64,000 nt of DNA from CAVVEQ01 sp963806635 (GTDB lineage Bacteria; Chloroflexota; Anaerolineae; Anaerolineales; Anaerolineaceae). The notes under the pieces are model-generated. The model did no database searches. It worked only from the letters and a program-made list of their open reading frames with translations, and was not told the DNA's origin. Positions within the stretch are counted from its first letter, which is position 1. Each line of letters starts with the position of its first letter. Where the stretch lies: contig CAWDZA010000015.1 of the NCBI GenBank assembly GCA_963806635.1, positions 62,001-126,000 of the forward strand, in the 5' to 3' direction. Positions 29,495 through 39,411 of this stretch are shown piece after piece. Both the position numbers and the translations under genes were made by a program.

Positions 29495-30572
29495 ATGTCC
29501 CCCATGTTTGTCCCCGGCCCGGTCGATGTTGACCCCAAGGTTCTGGCTGCCCAGGCCAAACCCATGTTGCCGCACCGCAGCAAGGATTTTGAAGCCATGT
29601 TCGCCTCCACCGGCGAACGGCTGAAGCAGGTCTTCTTCACCGAGCACCGTGTCTTCCAGGGCACCCATTCCGGTTCCGGGATGCAGGAGATGGCCGTGCG
29701 CAACCTGGCTGAAAAAAGCGTCCTCGCCTGTGTAAATGGAGCATTTGCCCAGCGCTGGTACGATGTGGCTTCTGCTAACGGCAAGCAGACGGATAAGATC
29801 GAGGCGGAGTGGGGGCAGGTTTTCCAGCCCGATCAGCTCCGCGATGCGCTGAAGGCCAAACACTACGAGCTGGTGCTTATCGTCCATAACGAGACCTCCA
29901 CCGGCGCAGAGAACCCCGTAGGCGCGCTTTGCAAGGCCGTCCAGGAAACCAGCCCGGATACGCTCATCGCGGTCGACGCGGTCTCTTCGCTGGGCGGGGT
30001 CAAGATCCCCATGGACGAGTGGGGCATTGATTTCCTGCTCACTTCCTCGCAAAAATGCTTCGCCCTTCCGCCCGGGCTTTCCTTCGCCGGGGTGAACGAG
30101 CGCGCCATGAAAAAGGCCGAAACGGTTGCGAACCGCGGCTGGTATTTCGATATGCTCCTGCTCGAAAAGCACCGTGTCAAGGATTCCACCCCCATGACGC
30201 CCGCAATGTCCGCTCATCTACGCCCTGGATGCGCAGCTCGACCGCATGCTGGCCGAGGGGCTGGATGCGCGCTTCGCGCGTCACGCCTCCATGGCCCGCC
30301 GCACCCAGGCCTGGGCAGAATCGCTGGGGATGCAGCCGCTGGCTGCAGAACCTTACCGATCCAAGACGGTCTCCACGGTGAACAATTCCCGCGGTTGGGA
30401 TATTTCCGCGCTCAACAAATTCTTACTGACAAAAGGCATGCGCATCGCCAACGGCTACGGTAAGCTGAAGGACCAAACCTACCGCATCGCCCATATGGGC
30501 GAGATCCAGATGTCCGATGTGGAGAAGCTGCTCGCGCTCATGGAAGAGTTCGACGCCTCCCAACCCAAGTAA
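29495..30572 (+). CDS. Class V aminotransferase, alanine-glyoxylate/phosphoserine type (one frame break)
   Basis: This PLP enzyme has the cofactor-binding VDAVSSLGG (Asp161) and the Schiff-base lysine in SSQKCFALPPG (Lys187). The frame changes near 30208, after which the C-terminal domain continues (LIYALDAQLDRMLAEG to MSDVEKLLALMEEF). The start FVPGPVDVDPKV is typical of serine-pyruvate/alanine-glyoxylate aminotransferases. In some bacteria this type replaces SerC, which would fit the SerA-like gene at 16469, but the substrate is uncertain. Confidence 0.82.
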
Positions 30573-30663
30573 TCCCCGACATTCTAATCACAAGCCACAT
30601 CGCCCGGCATGAAAGTTGCACCGGGTGATGTGTATTTAATGCATCCTACGAAAGCAGGACTCA

Positions 30664-33075
30664 ATGGCTGTTACCCGAAATCAAACTCCGCCCTACACCG
30701 AACCGACCGATCTTTCCCCCACCGGAGCAAAAAAGAAGCGCACGCGCTTTTTTGATTATTCGCAGACCTCCTCGCGCTCCAGCCGGCCGCCAACAAAATC
30801 CGCGCCGCGCGCGCGTACCTCCAGGGTTCTGGGCTTCAAGGTCAAGATGAAGCCGCTCACCCAGGAGAAGAAGCTGGATTTCAGCGGGGTGCTGATCACT
30901 TTCGTGGGTCTGCTGGCATTCCTGGCGCTGGTCTCGCCCGCCAAGAGCAGCTTCACCGGCGGGCTGAGTGAATTCTTCTACCAGATCGCCGGCATCGGCG
31001 CGTTCCTCATTCCCATCGCCTTCTTCGTGGTGGGCATGTGGGTGCTCTTCCGCTCCTGGGAGCGCCTGCCGCATTTTTCCACCGCCCGCCTGGTGGGGAT
31101 CGGTCTGCTGCTTCTCAACCTCTTCACGCTCATCTACTTCATCGCCGGGGCTGCCTTTTCGGGGGCTGCCGGGGCGCTCTTTGGCTCGGTGATCATGCAG
31201 GGACTGGGGCCGCTCGGGGCAATCGCGGTGTGGATCGCCTGGCTGCTGGTGGCGCTGGCGCTCACCCTGGATCTCTCCCTGCCGGATCTGATCCGCTCCT
31301 TTGCCCACGCCGGGGAGGATTTCGCCGGGTGGTGGAAGGCCCGCCGCGCGCCGCGCTCGGACCGCATGCGCAGCTCGCAGCCCTCCCGCGCTTCCAGCGC
31401 CCCGCCAGCCGCTTCGCCCTTTACCGAGCTGACCGACGATTTCACGCCCATTTCGCCTTCCTATCAAACCCGAATCGCCGCGCCTGCCAGGGCTTCCGCT
31501 TCGTTCGCCATGAAACCCGTCACGGCTCCGCATACCAATAACGCGCAAACCTTCCGCCCTGGCTGCCATCGCCAATGCCGCGCCGGCTGTCGATACCCCC
31601 TGGGCATTGCCCACCATGGAAAACATCCTCGACCCGGCCTCGCCCACCTTCATCCGCGCCGGGGTGGATAAGGAACGCGCCCAGATCATCGAGCAGACCC
31701 TGGCCTCCTTCGGCGTGCCCGCCCACGTGGTGGAGATCCAGCGCGGACCCACCGTCACCCAGTTCGGCGTGGAGCCCGATTTCATCGAGACGCGCCAGGG
31801 ACGCACGCGCGTGCGCGTCTCGCAGATCGTGCGCCTCACCGACGACCTGGCCCTGGCCCTGGCCGCCCCGCGCATCCGCATCCAGGCGCCCGTCCCCGGG
31901 CACATGTACGTGGGCATCGAGGTGCCCAACACCGAGATCAGCCTGGTGGCCCTGCGCGAGCTGATCGAATCCGACGCTTTCAAGAAGATGCGCTCGCCGC
32001 TGCGCTTTGCCCTGGGCAAGGATGTGGCCGGGCGCGCCGCCGCCTGCGATCTTTCCGCCATGCCGCATTTGCTGATCGCCGGCACCACCGGCTCGGGCAA
32101 GAGCGTGTGCGTCAACGCCATCCTCTCCTGCCTGCTGCTCAATAACACCCCCGCCGAGCTGCGGCTGGTGCTGGTGGACCCCAAGCGGGTGGAGCTGACC
32201 GCCTACAACGGCATCCCGCACCTGCTCGCCCCGGTGATCACCGAGACGGATAAGGTGATCGGCGCGCTGCAGTGGGTGATCCGCGAGATGGACAGCCGCT
32301 TCCGCAAGTTCGCCGAGAGCGGCGTGCGCGATATCAAGGCCTATAACGCCAAGACGAACTCCCCATCTGCCCTACCTGGTGGTGGTGATCGACGAACTGG
32401 CCGACCTGATGATGCTGGCCGCCGAGGAGACCGAGCGCTCGCTCACCCGCCTGGCCCAGCTTGCCCGCGCCACCGGCATCCATCTGATCATCGCCACCCA
32501 GCGCCCCTCGGTGGATGTGCTCACCGGCCTGATCAAGGCCAATTTCCCCGCCCGCATCGCCTTCGCCGTTGCCCGCAATACCGATTCGCGCGTGATCCTC
32601 GACCAGCCCGGCGCGGAGCGCCTGCTCGGGCGCGGGGATATGCTCTTCCAGGCGCCGGATGCCCCCGCGCCGGTTCGCCTGCAGGGCGCGTATGTTTCGG
32701 ACCAGGAGATCAACCGCCTGGTGGATACCTGGCGGCTGATGGCCAGCTCGCTGGGCGGCGCGGCGCCCGATCCCGCCACCGTGGAGCCGATCAACCTGCA
32801 GCCGCAGGGCGTGCCGCTTTCGCAGGGCTCCTTATGGGATTCCGGCGCGCCTTCCAACCAGGATCCACTGCTCGGGGATGCCATCTCGCTCGTGCAGAAG
32901 GGAAGGGCGGGCATCCATCAGCATGCTGCAGCGCAGGATGCGCGTGGGCTACACCCGCTCGGCGCGGCTGATCGACGCGATGGAGGAGCAGCACATCATC
33001 TCGGGACCCCTGCCCAATTCGCAGGTACGTGAAATTCTCGATTTCGGCCAGCAAGCCCCAGCGGCCGATTCCTAG
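30664..33075 (+). CDS. ftsK: FtsK/SpoIIIE-type DNA translocase (three frame breaks)
   Basis: An N-terminal part with four membrane helices (about residues 75-205) and a Pro/Ser-rich linker is followed by the motor: Walker A GTTGSGKS, Walker B VVVIDELADLMM and the downstream TQRPSVDVLTG. It ends with the winged-helix gamma domain (MLQRRMRVGYTRSARLIDAMEE) that reads oriented chromosome sequences. Frames change near 31550, 32360 and 32905. It pumps chromosomal DNA at the septum. The GC content is high, in sharp contrast to the DNA that follows. A hairpin terminator begins 4 bases after the stop. Confidence 0.92.
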
Positions 33076-33078
33076 GCG

Positions 33079-33121
33079 AAGCCCCCCCGTCCGGATCACC
33101 CCCAGGTCCGGCGGGGGGCTT
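33079..33121 (+). terminator. Hairpin terminator of ftsK
   Basis: AAGCCCCCC (33079-33087) pairs with GGGGGGCTT (33113-33121), with extra pairing inside. The stem is very GC-rich but lacks a good U-tract. The right three quarters of this element are duplicated at 33839-33876. Confidence 0.6.
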
Positions 33122-33125
33122 ACGA
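33088..33125 (+). repeat. 38-bp direct repeat, copy 1 (within ftsK terminator)
   Basis: The 38 bases starting CGTCCGGATCACC and ending GGGGCTTACGA are identical to 33839-33876. Similarity continues for about ten more bases with three mismatches. The pair encloses the higBA genes. Confidence 0.95.
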
Positions 33126-33151
33126 TTTAAAGGGGAGAAAGAAATACACAC

Positions 33152-33180
33152 TTGCACGGTAAGCATGTATATGCTATGAT
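33152..33180 (+). promoter_or_regulatory. higBA promoter and probable HigA operator
   Basis: TTGCAC (33152-33157) and TATGAT (33175-33180) are 17 bases apart. The inverted repeat AGCAT-GTAT-ATGCT (33162-33175) fills the spacer up to the -10 box, as expected for autorepression by the antitoxin. Confidence 0.7.
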
Positions 33181-33195
33181 GGAGGCACAAAGAGG

Positions 33196-33486
33196 ATGAT
33201 CCGATCATTTGGAGATTCAGCCACCGAGGACCTGTACCACGGACGTAAAACCGCGAAAATAAAACGGTTTCCCTCTTCGATAGTATCTGTGGCATTGCGA
33301 AAAATGGATATGCTGGATGCTGCTGTAGAGTTGACTGACCTGAAAGTTCCGCCAGGGAATCGGTTGGAGGCACTTAAAGGTGATTTGATAGGTTATCAAA
33401 GTATCCGTGTCAACGATCAATGGCGGCTGATATTCAAATGGCACGATCATGACGCAAATGAGGTCAAATTAGTGGATTATCACTAA
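33196..33486 (+). CDS. higB: HigB-like toxin (RelE/ParE superfamily)
   Basis: The 96-residue protein has the plasmid-killer HigB pattern: MIRSFGDSATEDLYHG at the start, a Lys/Arg-rich helix, LEALKGDLIGYQSIRVNDQWRLIFKW, and VKLVDYH at the end. HigB toxins are ribosome-dependent mRNA endonucleases. The toxin gene comes first, as usual for hig modules, and the antitoxin follows after 20 bases. AGAGG precedes the ATG. Confidence 0.93.
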   Translation: MIRSFGDSATEDLYHGRKTAKIKRFPSSIVSVALRKMDMLDAAVELTDLKVPPGNRLEALKGDLIGYQSIRVNDQWRLIFKWHDHDANEVKLVDYH

Positions 33487-33506
33487 AACTGGTAAAGGAA
33501 AAAGAA

Positions 33507-33803
33507 ATGCATCCTGAAAACCGCATACCAACACACCCGGGGGAGATCCTGCTTCTCGAATTCCTGGAGCCATTGGGATTGACCCAGGTGGCTTTTGCGA
33601 AGCATACCGGTTTGCCGCTGCAGCGGGTGAATGAGATCGTGCGCGGCAAGCGGGGCGTCACCCCCGAAACCGCCTGGATCCTTTCCGAAGCGCTGGGTAC
33701 CACACCTGAATTCTGGATCAACCTTCAAACTGGCTATGATCTTTCCCGCTCACGCCCGACGAAACGAATACAGCCGATCATGGCGGTTTCGACAGGGGTT
33801 TAG
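33507..33803 (+). CDS. higA: HigA-like antitoxin, XRE helix-turn-helix
   Basis: The 98-residue protein starts PENRIPTHPGEILLLEFLEPLG, the standard HigA opening. It has a helix-turn-helix (TQVAFAKHTGLPLQRVNEIVRGKRGVTPETAWIL) and the FWINLQTGYDL segment. It should neutralise HigB and repress the operon through the inverted repeat upstream of higB. The pair is bounded on both sides by the 38-bp direct repeat. Confidence 0.93.
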   Translation: MHPENRIPTHPGEILLLEFLEPLGLTQVAFAKHTGLPLQRVNEIVRGKRGVTPETAWILSEALGTTPEFWINLQTGYDLSRSRPTKRIQPIMAVSTGV

Positions 33804-33838
33804 ACTTATAAGATTTGGTTTGGGTCATTTATTGGGCT

Positions 33839-33876
33839 CGTCCGGATCACCCCCAGGTCCGGCGGGGGGCTTACGA
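33839..33876 (+). repeat. 38-bp direct repeat, copy 2
   Basis: This is identical to 33088-33125, but the left arm of the ftsK terminator stem is missing here, so this copy cannot form the hairpin. It marks the right edge of the higBA segment. AT-rich DNA starts just after it. Confidence 0.95.
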
Positions 33877-34019
33877 AACAAAGGGGGGATGATGTTAAAG
33901 ATTCTTCGATATCAAAATAATTTTCAACAAAATTAAGAAGAAGTTATTATGAGATTTCAATACTATGAATTATTGATGCAGAAGAATTGTTCTTCAATCA
34001 AAATATATAATATTTGAAT

Positions 34020-35999
34020 ATGAAAAGATATTATTTCAAAAGCTCGATCTCTCAGTTCATCATCACAAATCCAGATGAAATAATTGGGAAAATTGCAAAG
34101 AGCAATGAATTTCCCCTCGAATCAACCCAGAAAAATGCTTGGATTGAGGAAATTTCAATTTTAAAAACGGCATTAGACAAATTCCAAGGGGAATTATTTT
34201 TTGAATATTCAATCCCCAGAATGGGAAAACGGATTGATGTTGTCTGCATTATTGGAGCAGTAATTTTTATACTCGAATTTAAAGTTGGCGAAAAACATTT
34301 TTCAGCAAGTTCAATTGATCAAGTAATGGATTATGCTCTCGATTTAAAAAACTTTCACTTATATAGCCATGATAAATACCTAGCCCCAATTCTGATTTGT
34401 ACCAAAGCAGAAAATGAGCATTCAATAATCGGAGTGACTCCCCAAAACGATAAACTTCTTTTACCCATTAAATCAAATAATGAGCAGTTGCAGGAAATTA
34501 TTCAAAATGTCCATAAATTTACCGATGGAGAAGATATTGATTCACTTGAATGGGAAAATGGGAGTTATTCGCCAACACCAACAATAGTTGAAGCTGCTAT
34601 GGCATTATATCGGGGCCATTCAGTAAATGAGATCTCGCGTAGTGACGCAAAGGCAATTAATCTGAATAGAACTACAGATGCAGTATCAGAAATAATTGAA
34701 ATATCGAAAGAAAAACATCAGAAATCGATTTGTTTCGTTACAGGTGTCCCAGGTGCAGGAAAAACACTTGGTTGGATTAAATATCGCTACTACTCATATT
34801 GATAAATCCACTGATCTATATAGTGTTTTTCTTTCAGGAAATGGACCGCTTGTTAGCGATCCTCCGTGAAGCTTTAGCGAGAGATAAGATTCAATTAGAA
34901 AAGGAACGAGGAAATAGACTTAAGAAAGGGGAGGTGATGAGCGAGGTAAAAATGTTCATCCAAAATGTGCATAATTTTCGAGATGAGTGCCTTGTTGAAT
35001 TGCAAAAACCTCCTATCGAACATGTAGCTTTATTTGATGAGGCTCAAAGGGCATGGACTCTCGAACAGACATAATAATTTTATGCATCGGAAAAAGAATT
35101 TACCAGACTTTAATCAATCGGAGCCAGAATTTCTGATCTCTTGTCTAGATCGCCACCAAGATTGGGCAGTAATTGTTTGTTTAGTCGGAGGTGGTCAAGA
35201 GATAAATACAGGAGAAGCTGGTATTAGTGAATGGTTTTCTTCGCTTATCGCTCTTTTCCGAATTGGCACATCTATATATCTCCTCGATTTAATTGATAGC
35301 GAGTATGGTAGCCAAGATGTTTGGATGAAATATATACAAATCCAAACGCAATTTACAAAGATGAGCTTACATCTTGCCGTATCAATGCGATCTTTTCGAG
35401 CAGAAAATGTTTCATTGTTTGTTAAGCAATTACTCGATTTAACATCGGAAGCAGCACAAAAGACTTTATTAGGTTTCCAAAAGAAATACCCCATTTTATT
35501 GACACGGAACTTATTCACAGCAAAGGAATGGTTAAAACACAAGCCAGAGGATCCGAGAGATATGGAATTGTAGTTTCTTCACAAGCAGAAAGATTAAAAC
35601 CCCATGCGATTGATGTGAAATCACCTATGGATCCGATCCATTGGTTTTTAGATGGAAAAGATGATGTGCGCTCATCTTATTATCTTGAAGATGTTGCCAC
35701 AGAATTTCATGTTCAAGGCTTAGAACTTGATTGGGCGTGTATAACTTGGGATGCAGATTTTAGCTATTCGCCATAATGGTTGGAAGCATTTTTCATTTGT
35801 TGGAACAAAGTGGAATCAAATAAAAAAGAAGAACGGCAAATGTATCTTAAAGAATGCTTATCGTGTGCTATTAACCCGTGCACGACAAGGAATGGTCATT
35901 GTCGTTCCTGCCGGTGATCCGTCTGATCCAACCCGAGCACCTGAATTTTATGATCCAACTTTTGAGTATCTTAAAGGAATTGGAATACAGACGATTTAG
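34020..35999 (+). CDS. Nuclease-helicase fusion: PD-(D/E)XK-like domain plus DUF2075 (Schlafen-type) helicase; several frame breaks
   Basis: The first frame has a nuclease-like N terminus (E62, RID with D73, and EFK with E86 and K88) and then Walker A VTGVPGAGKT (residues 240-249). The helicase continues through other frames: Walker B ALFDEAQRAW near 35040, VGGGQEINTGEAGI near 35190, and motif VI LLTRARQGMVIVVP near 35870. Breaks fall near 34780, 34850, 35060, 35545 and 35760. The intact protein would be about 655 residues. It is far more AT-rich than ftsK and probably transferred in. A defence role is plausible but inferred only from the domains and island setting. Confidence 0.72.
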
Positions 36000-36007
36000 T
36001 ATAAGTT

Positions 36008-36028
36008 CGGGCACCGTTTTGGTGCCCG
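36008..36028. terminator. Hairpin between convergent island genes
   Basis: CGGGCACC pairs perfectly with GGTGCCCG around GTTTT, 8 bases after the helicase stop. AT-rich sequence follows on both sides, so it could end transcription from either strand. Confidence 0.65.
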
Positions 36029-36135
36029 AGAATATTAAATTTCAAATTTTTCATCACTGTAAATTTATCATGCAGAAATTATTTTGTTTCTTGTTCGGAT
36101 GTTTTTTCGAAGTGATTTTGTCGATCTCATTATTT

Positions 36136-36549
36136 TCATTCCTTCCTAGTGGTTAAATCGCAAGCATGATGGAATTCTTGACCTTCTGTCATCACAAGTT
36201 TCCTAGAAATATCAACCCGTGTTTTAAAGGCATGTTTAAACTTTAACAATTTGTCTGCTGGGATGATCCAGGCGTTGGGCTGTGTAAGAGGATCAGAAAT
36301 ATTTCCTTCAAAACTTACCAGCGCATAGAATTTATGTGGATTTGAAAAATCGTGAATGTTATCGGCTGGCCAATCATAACGGCCTGCAACTCCCTTAACA
36401 TCGATACTAATTATGGTCTCGTCCTCCCTAACCACAATAAGATCGACTGCCTTTTTATTTCCAAGAGTGAGAGATGCATCTGCACCGAGACGATAGAGCA
36501 TTGAAAGCACAAAAAATTCAGAAGCAAGATTAGTATTATATTTTGTCAT
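36136..36549 (-). CDS. Small PD-(D/E)XK-like nuclease-fold protein
   Basis: The 137-residue protein has the spacing of a PD-(D/E)XK core: Glu11 in the first helix (ASEFFVLSMLYRLGAD), Asp36 (KKAVDLIVV) and Asp50/Lys52 (SIDVKG). This resembles small restriction-like or Holliday-resolvase-like proteins, but no family name is certain. GAGG lies 6 bases before the ATG at 36549. It converges on the nuclease-helicase gene and shares its AT-rich composition, so both probably came with the same island. Confidence 0.6.
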   Translation of the reverse strand: MTKYNTNLASEFFVLSMLYRLGADASLTLGNKKAVDLIVVREDETIISIDVKGVAGRYDWPADNIHDFSNPHKFYALVSFEGNISDPLTQPNAWIIPADKLLKFKHAFKTRVDISRKLVMTEGQEFHHACDLTTRKE

Positions 36550-36668
36550 TGTAAACCTCAACCAGGATTGGCTACTAACAAAAATGTTTAATATAGTGTC
36601 TTGGGCAACAAATCGCGCCTACCTTTATTTGGCTTTCGTTGAATGACATACATTATAAAATACAATAA

Positions 36669-36736
36669 TTGGACAAAACCACTCCAATTAAGCTATAATC
36701 CCCTCCAACAAAATCCCCCACGCCGTGGGTTTTTTC
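36669..36736 (+). promoter_or_regulatory. Promoter followed by a leader hairpin with U-tract
   Basis: TTGGAC (36669-36674) and a perfect TATAAT (36694-36699) are 19 bases apart. About 18 bases after the -10, CCCAC-GCC-GTGGG (36717-36729) is followed by TTTTTT, then the GGAGG ribosome site (36744). The hairpin has terminator form inside the leader, so attenuation is possible. Confidence 0.55.
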
Positions 36737-36753
36737 TTCAACTGGAGGCTTTC

Positions 36754-37233
36754 ATGAATCCCGAACCCGATCTATCCGCCCGAACGCTCACCCTCACCCG
36801 CACCTTCGACGCCCCGCCCGAAAAGGTCTACCGCGCCTGGACGGAGCCCGCGCTCTACAAGCAGTGGAACGTCCCGCGCCCGTGGGTCATCACCGAGGCC
36901 GAGCTCGACCCGCGCCCGGGCGGCACCAATTTCATCAACATGCGCAGCCCCGAGGGCGTGGATTTCCCCGATGCCGGCATCTACCTGGAGGTCATCCCGG
37001 GCAAACGCCTGGTCTTCACCGACGCCTACACCTCCCCGTGGCTGCCCTCCGAAAAGCCCTTCATGACCGTCTCGGTCGATTTCGAGCCGCTCGAGGGCGG
37101 GGCGAAGACGCGCCAGTCCATCCGCGTGCTGCACTGGTCCGTTGCCGACCGCGAGGAGCACGAGCGCATGGGCTTCCACACGGGCTGGGGGCAGTGTGCC
37201 GATCAGCTCGCCGAGCTGCTCGCCCGCACCTGA
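36754..37233 (+). CDS. SRPBCC/AHSA1-domain protein
   Basis: The 159-residue protein has the AHSA1/START-like pattern: LTLTRTFDAPPEKVYRAWTEP at the start, PGGTNFINMRSPEG, and the closing helix HTGWGQCADQLAELL. These proteins bind hydrophobic ligands or act as Hsp90 co-chaperone-like domains; the ligand is unknown. GGAGG six bases upstream fixes the start. The gene returns to high GC content, so it marks the right side of the island. Confidence 0.85.
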   Translation: MNPEPDLSARTLTLTRTFDAPPEKVYRAWTEPALYKQWNVPRPWVITEAELDPRPGGTNFINMRSPEGVDFPDAGIYLEVIPGKRLVFTDAYTSPWLPSEKPFMTVSVDFEPLEGGAKTRQSIRVLHWSVADREEHERMGFHTGWGQCADQLAELLART

Positions 37234-37337
37234 TCTTTCCCTGGCGGTTAAACCGCTTTATCTTTTTTCTGCAAGATCGGGTTCCTTCCCGCCGATTTGT
37301 GATTTTCCTGTACAATATCCGCAGGAGGGAAAATCAC

Positions 37338-38669
37338 ATGGAAACGCAGCCCGATCAAGTTCAACCCGAATCACCCCCCGCATTTCCCTATAAAACCTGG
37401 TTGCTGTGGTTCTTCACGCTTTTGGTCCCTTTCGCGTTTATCGTGTTTCTTCTAATTTTTGAAAATCAAGGCCTCTTTGAATGGGTGTACGTTTTCTCAT
37501 TTGTTACGTTTGTTTTTGTAAGTCCCTTTGTAATTCTCGCCGCCATCGGCCAGTGGTTCTTTCTTCGTCACAAGGTGCGCCGGGCTTCATTTTGGATCTT
37601 GATTCAGCTTTTGATATGTGGTCTGATCGTTTTTTTATTCACCCTCATATTTAAAGCGCAAGTTTTTCTGTTTGCCCGTAACTTTGTATGGTGGGCGAGA
37701 GTGTTTAGTTTTGCAATCATCCTCCTGATCTTCCTCCTCCCTGGCGCGCTGCTGCGTTTCGAGTTCTTCCGCGCGCGCAAGGTGCCCGTTGGCTGGGGCT
37801 GGTTCCGGGATTACGCCCTGGTGTTCGCGCTCGGCCTGGTTGTGTTCCTGGTTTACGATTGGTTCACCGAAGGGCGTCCCGCGCCCATCCCGGGGTTGCA
37901 TGGCGCGCTCTACACGGGGATGATCACGTTTTTCCTCTTCCTCGCCGCTAGCGAAGCCTGGGTGCTGGCCCGGTTGCACTATCCACCCCTGGTACCAAAG
38001 CAAAAAAAGGCGAAAACCAAGATCACGTTTGATTATTTCACCGCCAGCTGGCAATCCCGATTTTTATACTGGTTTAAGGGGTTGGCCATCCCCGGGGTTT
38101 TCCTTATTTTTGTATTAATCTTCTGCTTTTATTACACGGTGGGTCTGCCTTTTCCAATCCCTTTTGTAATATTCTCTAGTTGTCTGTTTTTTCTGGTGGA
38201 ATGGGGGTTATTCAGGAAAATCATAAAGATACAATATTGGATTTTCTTATTATCCGCGGTTTGTCTTCCATTGGCTTACTGGATTCTTTTATCCTTACAT
38301 ATCCCGGTAGGAGAGGGATTCGATATTTATCTACTTGTGTTACTTATTGCCTGTCTATTGATTGGGATCATTCACCATGTCGGATTGGGTAAGTTTTATC
38401 CAAGAGTCAACATTTTATTTTTTACCTATTTCCTGACGAGTATCGCTATTTGCTTGGTGATAATAAAAGTAATATCAAAAGCACTCCTCGAGCTGGATAA
38501 TCCATTTTATTGGGATATTTTCACTGTTCTAATTCTGGTTTTTTTTCCGAATCTGATCGCACTTTTGCTCACATATTTTATCAATCCGCAGGATATTCTC
38601 TTGGTTCTTGATAATGAGTCAAATAGCCAGGAAATTGACTTACTTCGGAAGGGTGAAGAAAATGACTGA
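37338..38669 (+). CDS. Polytopic membrane protein of unknown function
   Basis: The 443-residue protein has about twelve hydrophobic helices (first at WLLWFFTLLVPFAFIVFLLIF), few charged loops and no motif I recognise. AGGAGGG at 37323 supports the ATG at 37338; a longer open frame upstream overlaps the SRPBCC gene and is not coding. Base composition drifts from GC-rich to AT-rich along the gene. Its stop overlaps the next start by 8 bases. Confidence 0.65.
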   Translation: METQPDQVQPESPPAFPYKTWLLWFFTLLVPFAFIVFLLIFENQGLFEWVYVFSFVTFVFVSPFVILAAIGQWFFLRHKVRRASFWILIQLLICGLIVFLFTLIFKAQVFLFARNFVWWARVFSFAIILLIFLLPGALLRFEFFRARKVPVGWGWFRDYALVFALGLVVFLVYDWFTEGRPAPIPGLHGALYTGMITFFLFLAASEAWVLARLHYPPLVPKQKKAKTKITFDYFTASWQSRFLYWFKGLAIPGVFLIFVLIFCFYYTVGLPFPIPFVIFSSCLFFLVEWGLFRKIIKIQYWIFLLSAVCLPLAYWILLSLHIPVGEGFDIYLLVLLIACLLIGIIHHVGLGKFYPRVNILFFTYFLTSIAICLVIIKVISKALLELDNPFYWDIFTVLILVFFPNLIALLLTYFINPQDILLVLDNESNSQEIDLLRKGEEND

Positions 38670-39156
38670 CGAAAAGAAGATTGATCTCACCGAGAAGGAA
38701 GCCGCGCTGGCGTATTCCAGGATGTACAATCGCCTGGACGCGACCGAGTTTATCGAACTGCTTGACCCGGATGTGACCTATGAGTCCGCGTGGGTGAATT
38801 CGCAGTTGCGCGGTAAGGAGAACGTCGCGGATTACCTGGTCAAGAAAATGAAAGCAGGTACGGGCTTGCCTCGATGAGGAACCACATATGAAACCCGTTG
38901 CTGAACTTGTTATCGGACACCCGACGGGTGTACCGGAGGAGAAACGCACCGGCTTCGCGTTTCACGATCCCGATTCACCGGACCCAACTTCCGTCGAAGT
39001 TCAGTAGATTTGATGAGCGACCCTGCGTTCTGCTCACCCAGGCGAAGGACGAATGCACGGTGGTTTTTGAAGTGGATGGTTCCTTATATCAAAGAATACA
39101 ACATGGTCGCGCGGCGCTGGTTTGAATATATGCACCTTGGAATATTCCCCGAATAA
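38662..39156 (+). pseudogene. NTF2/SnoaL-like protein, broken in several frames
   Basis: The ATG at 38662 gives 71 residues (TEKEAALAYSRMYNRLDATEFIELLDPDVTYESAWV, a SnoaL-like start) before a stop. Other frames then read MKPVAELVIGHPTGVPEEKR, VLLTQAKDECTVVFEVDG and, ending at 39156, PYIKEYNMVARRWFEYMHLG. Together they form a protein of about 160 residues. The breaks may be errors or real decay. The gene sits at the edge of the rearranged msrA region. Confidence 0.55.
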
Positions 39157-39165
39157 GGGCGAAGC

Positions 39166-39356
39166 TTATTTTGCGTCTGCAACCGGGTCTAGCTTCTCCG
39201 CAAACTTCTTCCTGAACTTGGCCAGCTTGGGGCTGATCACAAAGCTGCAGTATGGCTGCGATCCGTTCTCGTTGTAATAATTCTGGTGGTAATCCTCCGC
39301 CGGGAAGAACTCCGCGAGCGGTTTGATCTCGGTGACGATCGGGGTGAGGGGTTGAC
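39166..39356 (-). pseudogene. msrA 3' fragment
   Basis: The minus strand reads PLTPIVTEIKPLAEFFPAED, then the HQNYYNENG and CSFVISPKLAKFRKKFAEKL segments, ending at a TAA at 39166-39168. This is the C-terminal third of methionine sulfoxide reductase A without the catalytic part. About nine bases in ten match the tail of the fuller msrA at 39983. The fragment breaks off right at the promoter of the toxin-antitoxin pair. Confidence 0.88.
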
Positions 39357-39397
39357 ATTTATATTCCCAGATGATAATATTTCTGAAATATCAGAAA
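39352..39397 (+). promoter_or_regulatory. Promoter and operator of the AbrB/RelE-type module
   Basis: A perfect TTGACA (39352-39357) and TAATAT (39375-39380) are 17 bases apart. The perfect inverted repeat TTTCTGA-AATA-TCAGAAA (39380-39397) follows at the expected start of transcription, fitting autorepression by the antitoxin. Confidence 0.75.
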
Positions 39398-39411
39398 CTG
39401 AGAGTTACAAA

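Noticed and set aside
30661..32184. Long minus-strand open frame opposite ftsK (507 codons)
   Set aside because: It is the antisense of a GC-rich coding region, has a repetitive Arg/Gly/Ala composition and no family match. ftsK motifs on the plus strand explain the sequence.
36864..37337. N-terminal extension of the membrane protein gene at 37338
   Set aside because: The extension is an Arg/Pro-rich shadow of the SRPBCC gene, while AGGAGGG and an ATG mark the start at 37338.
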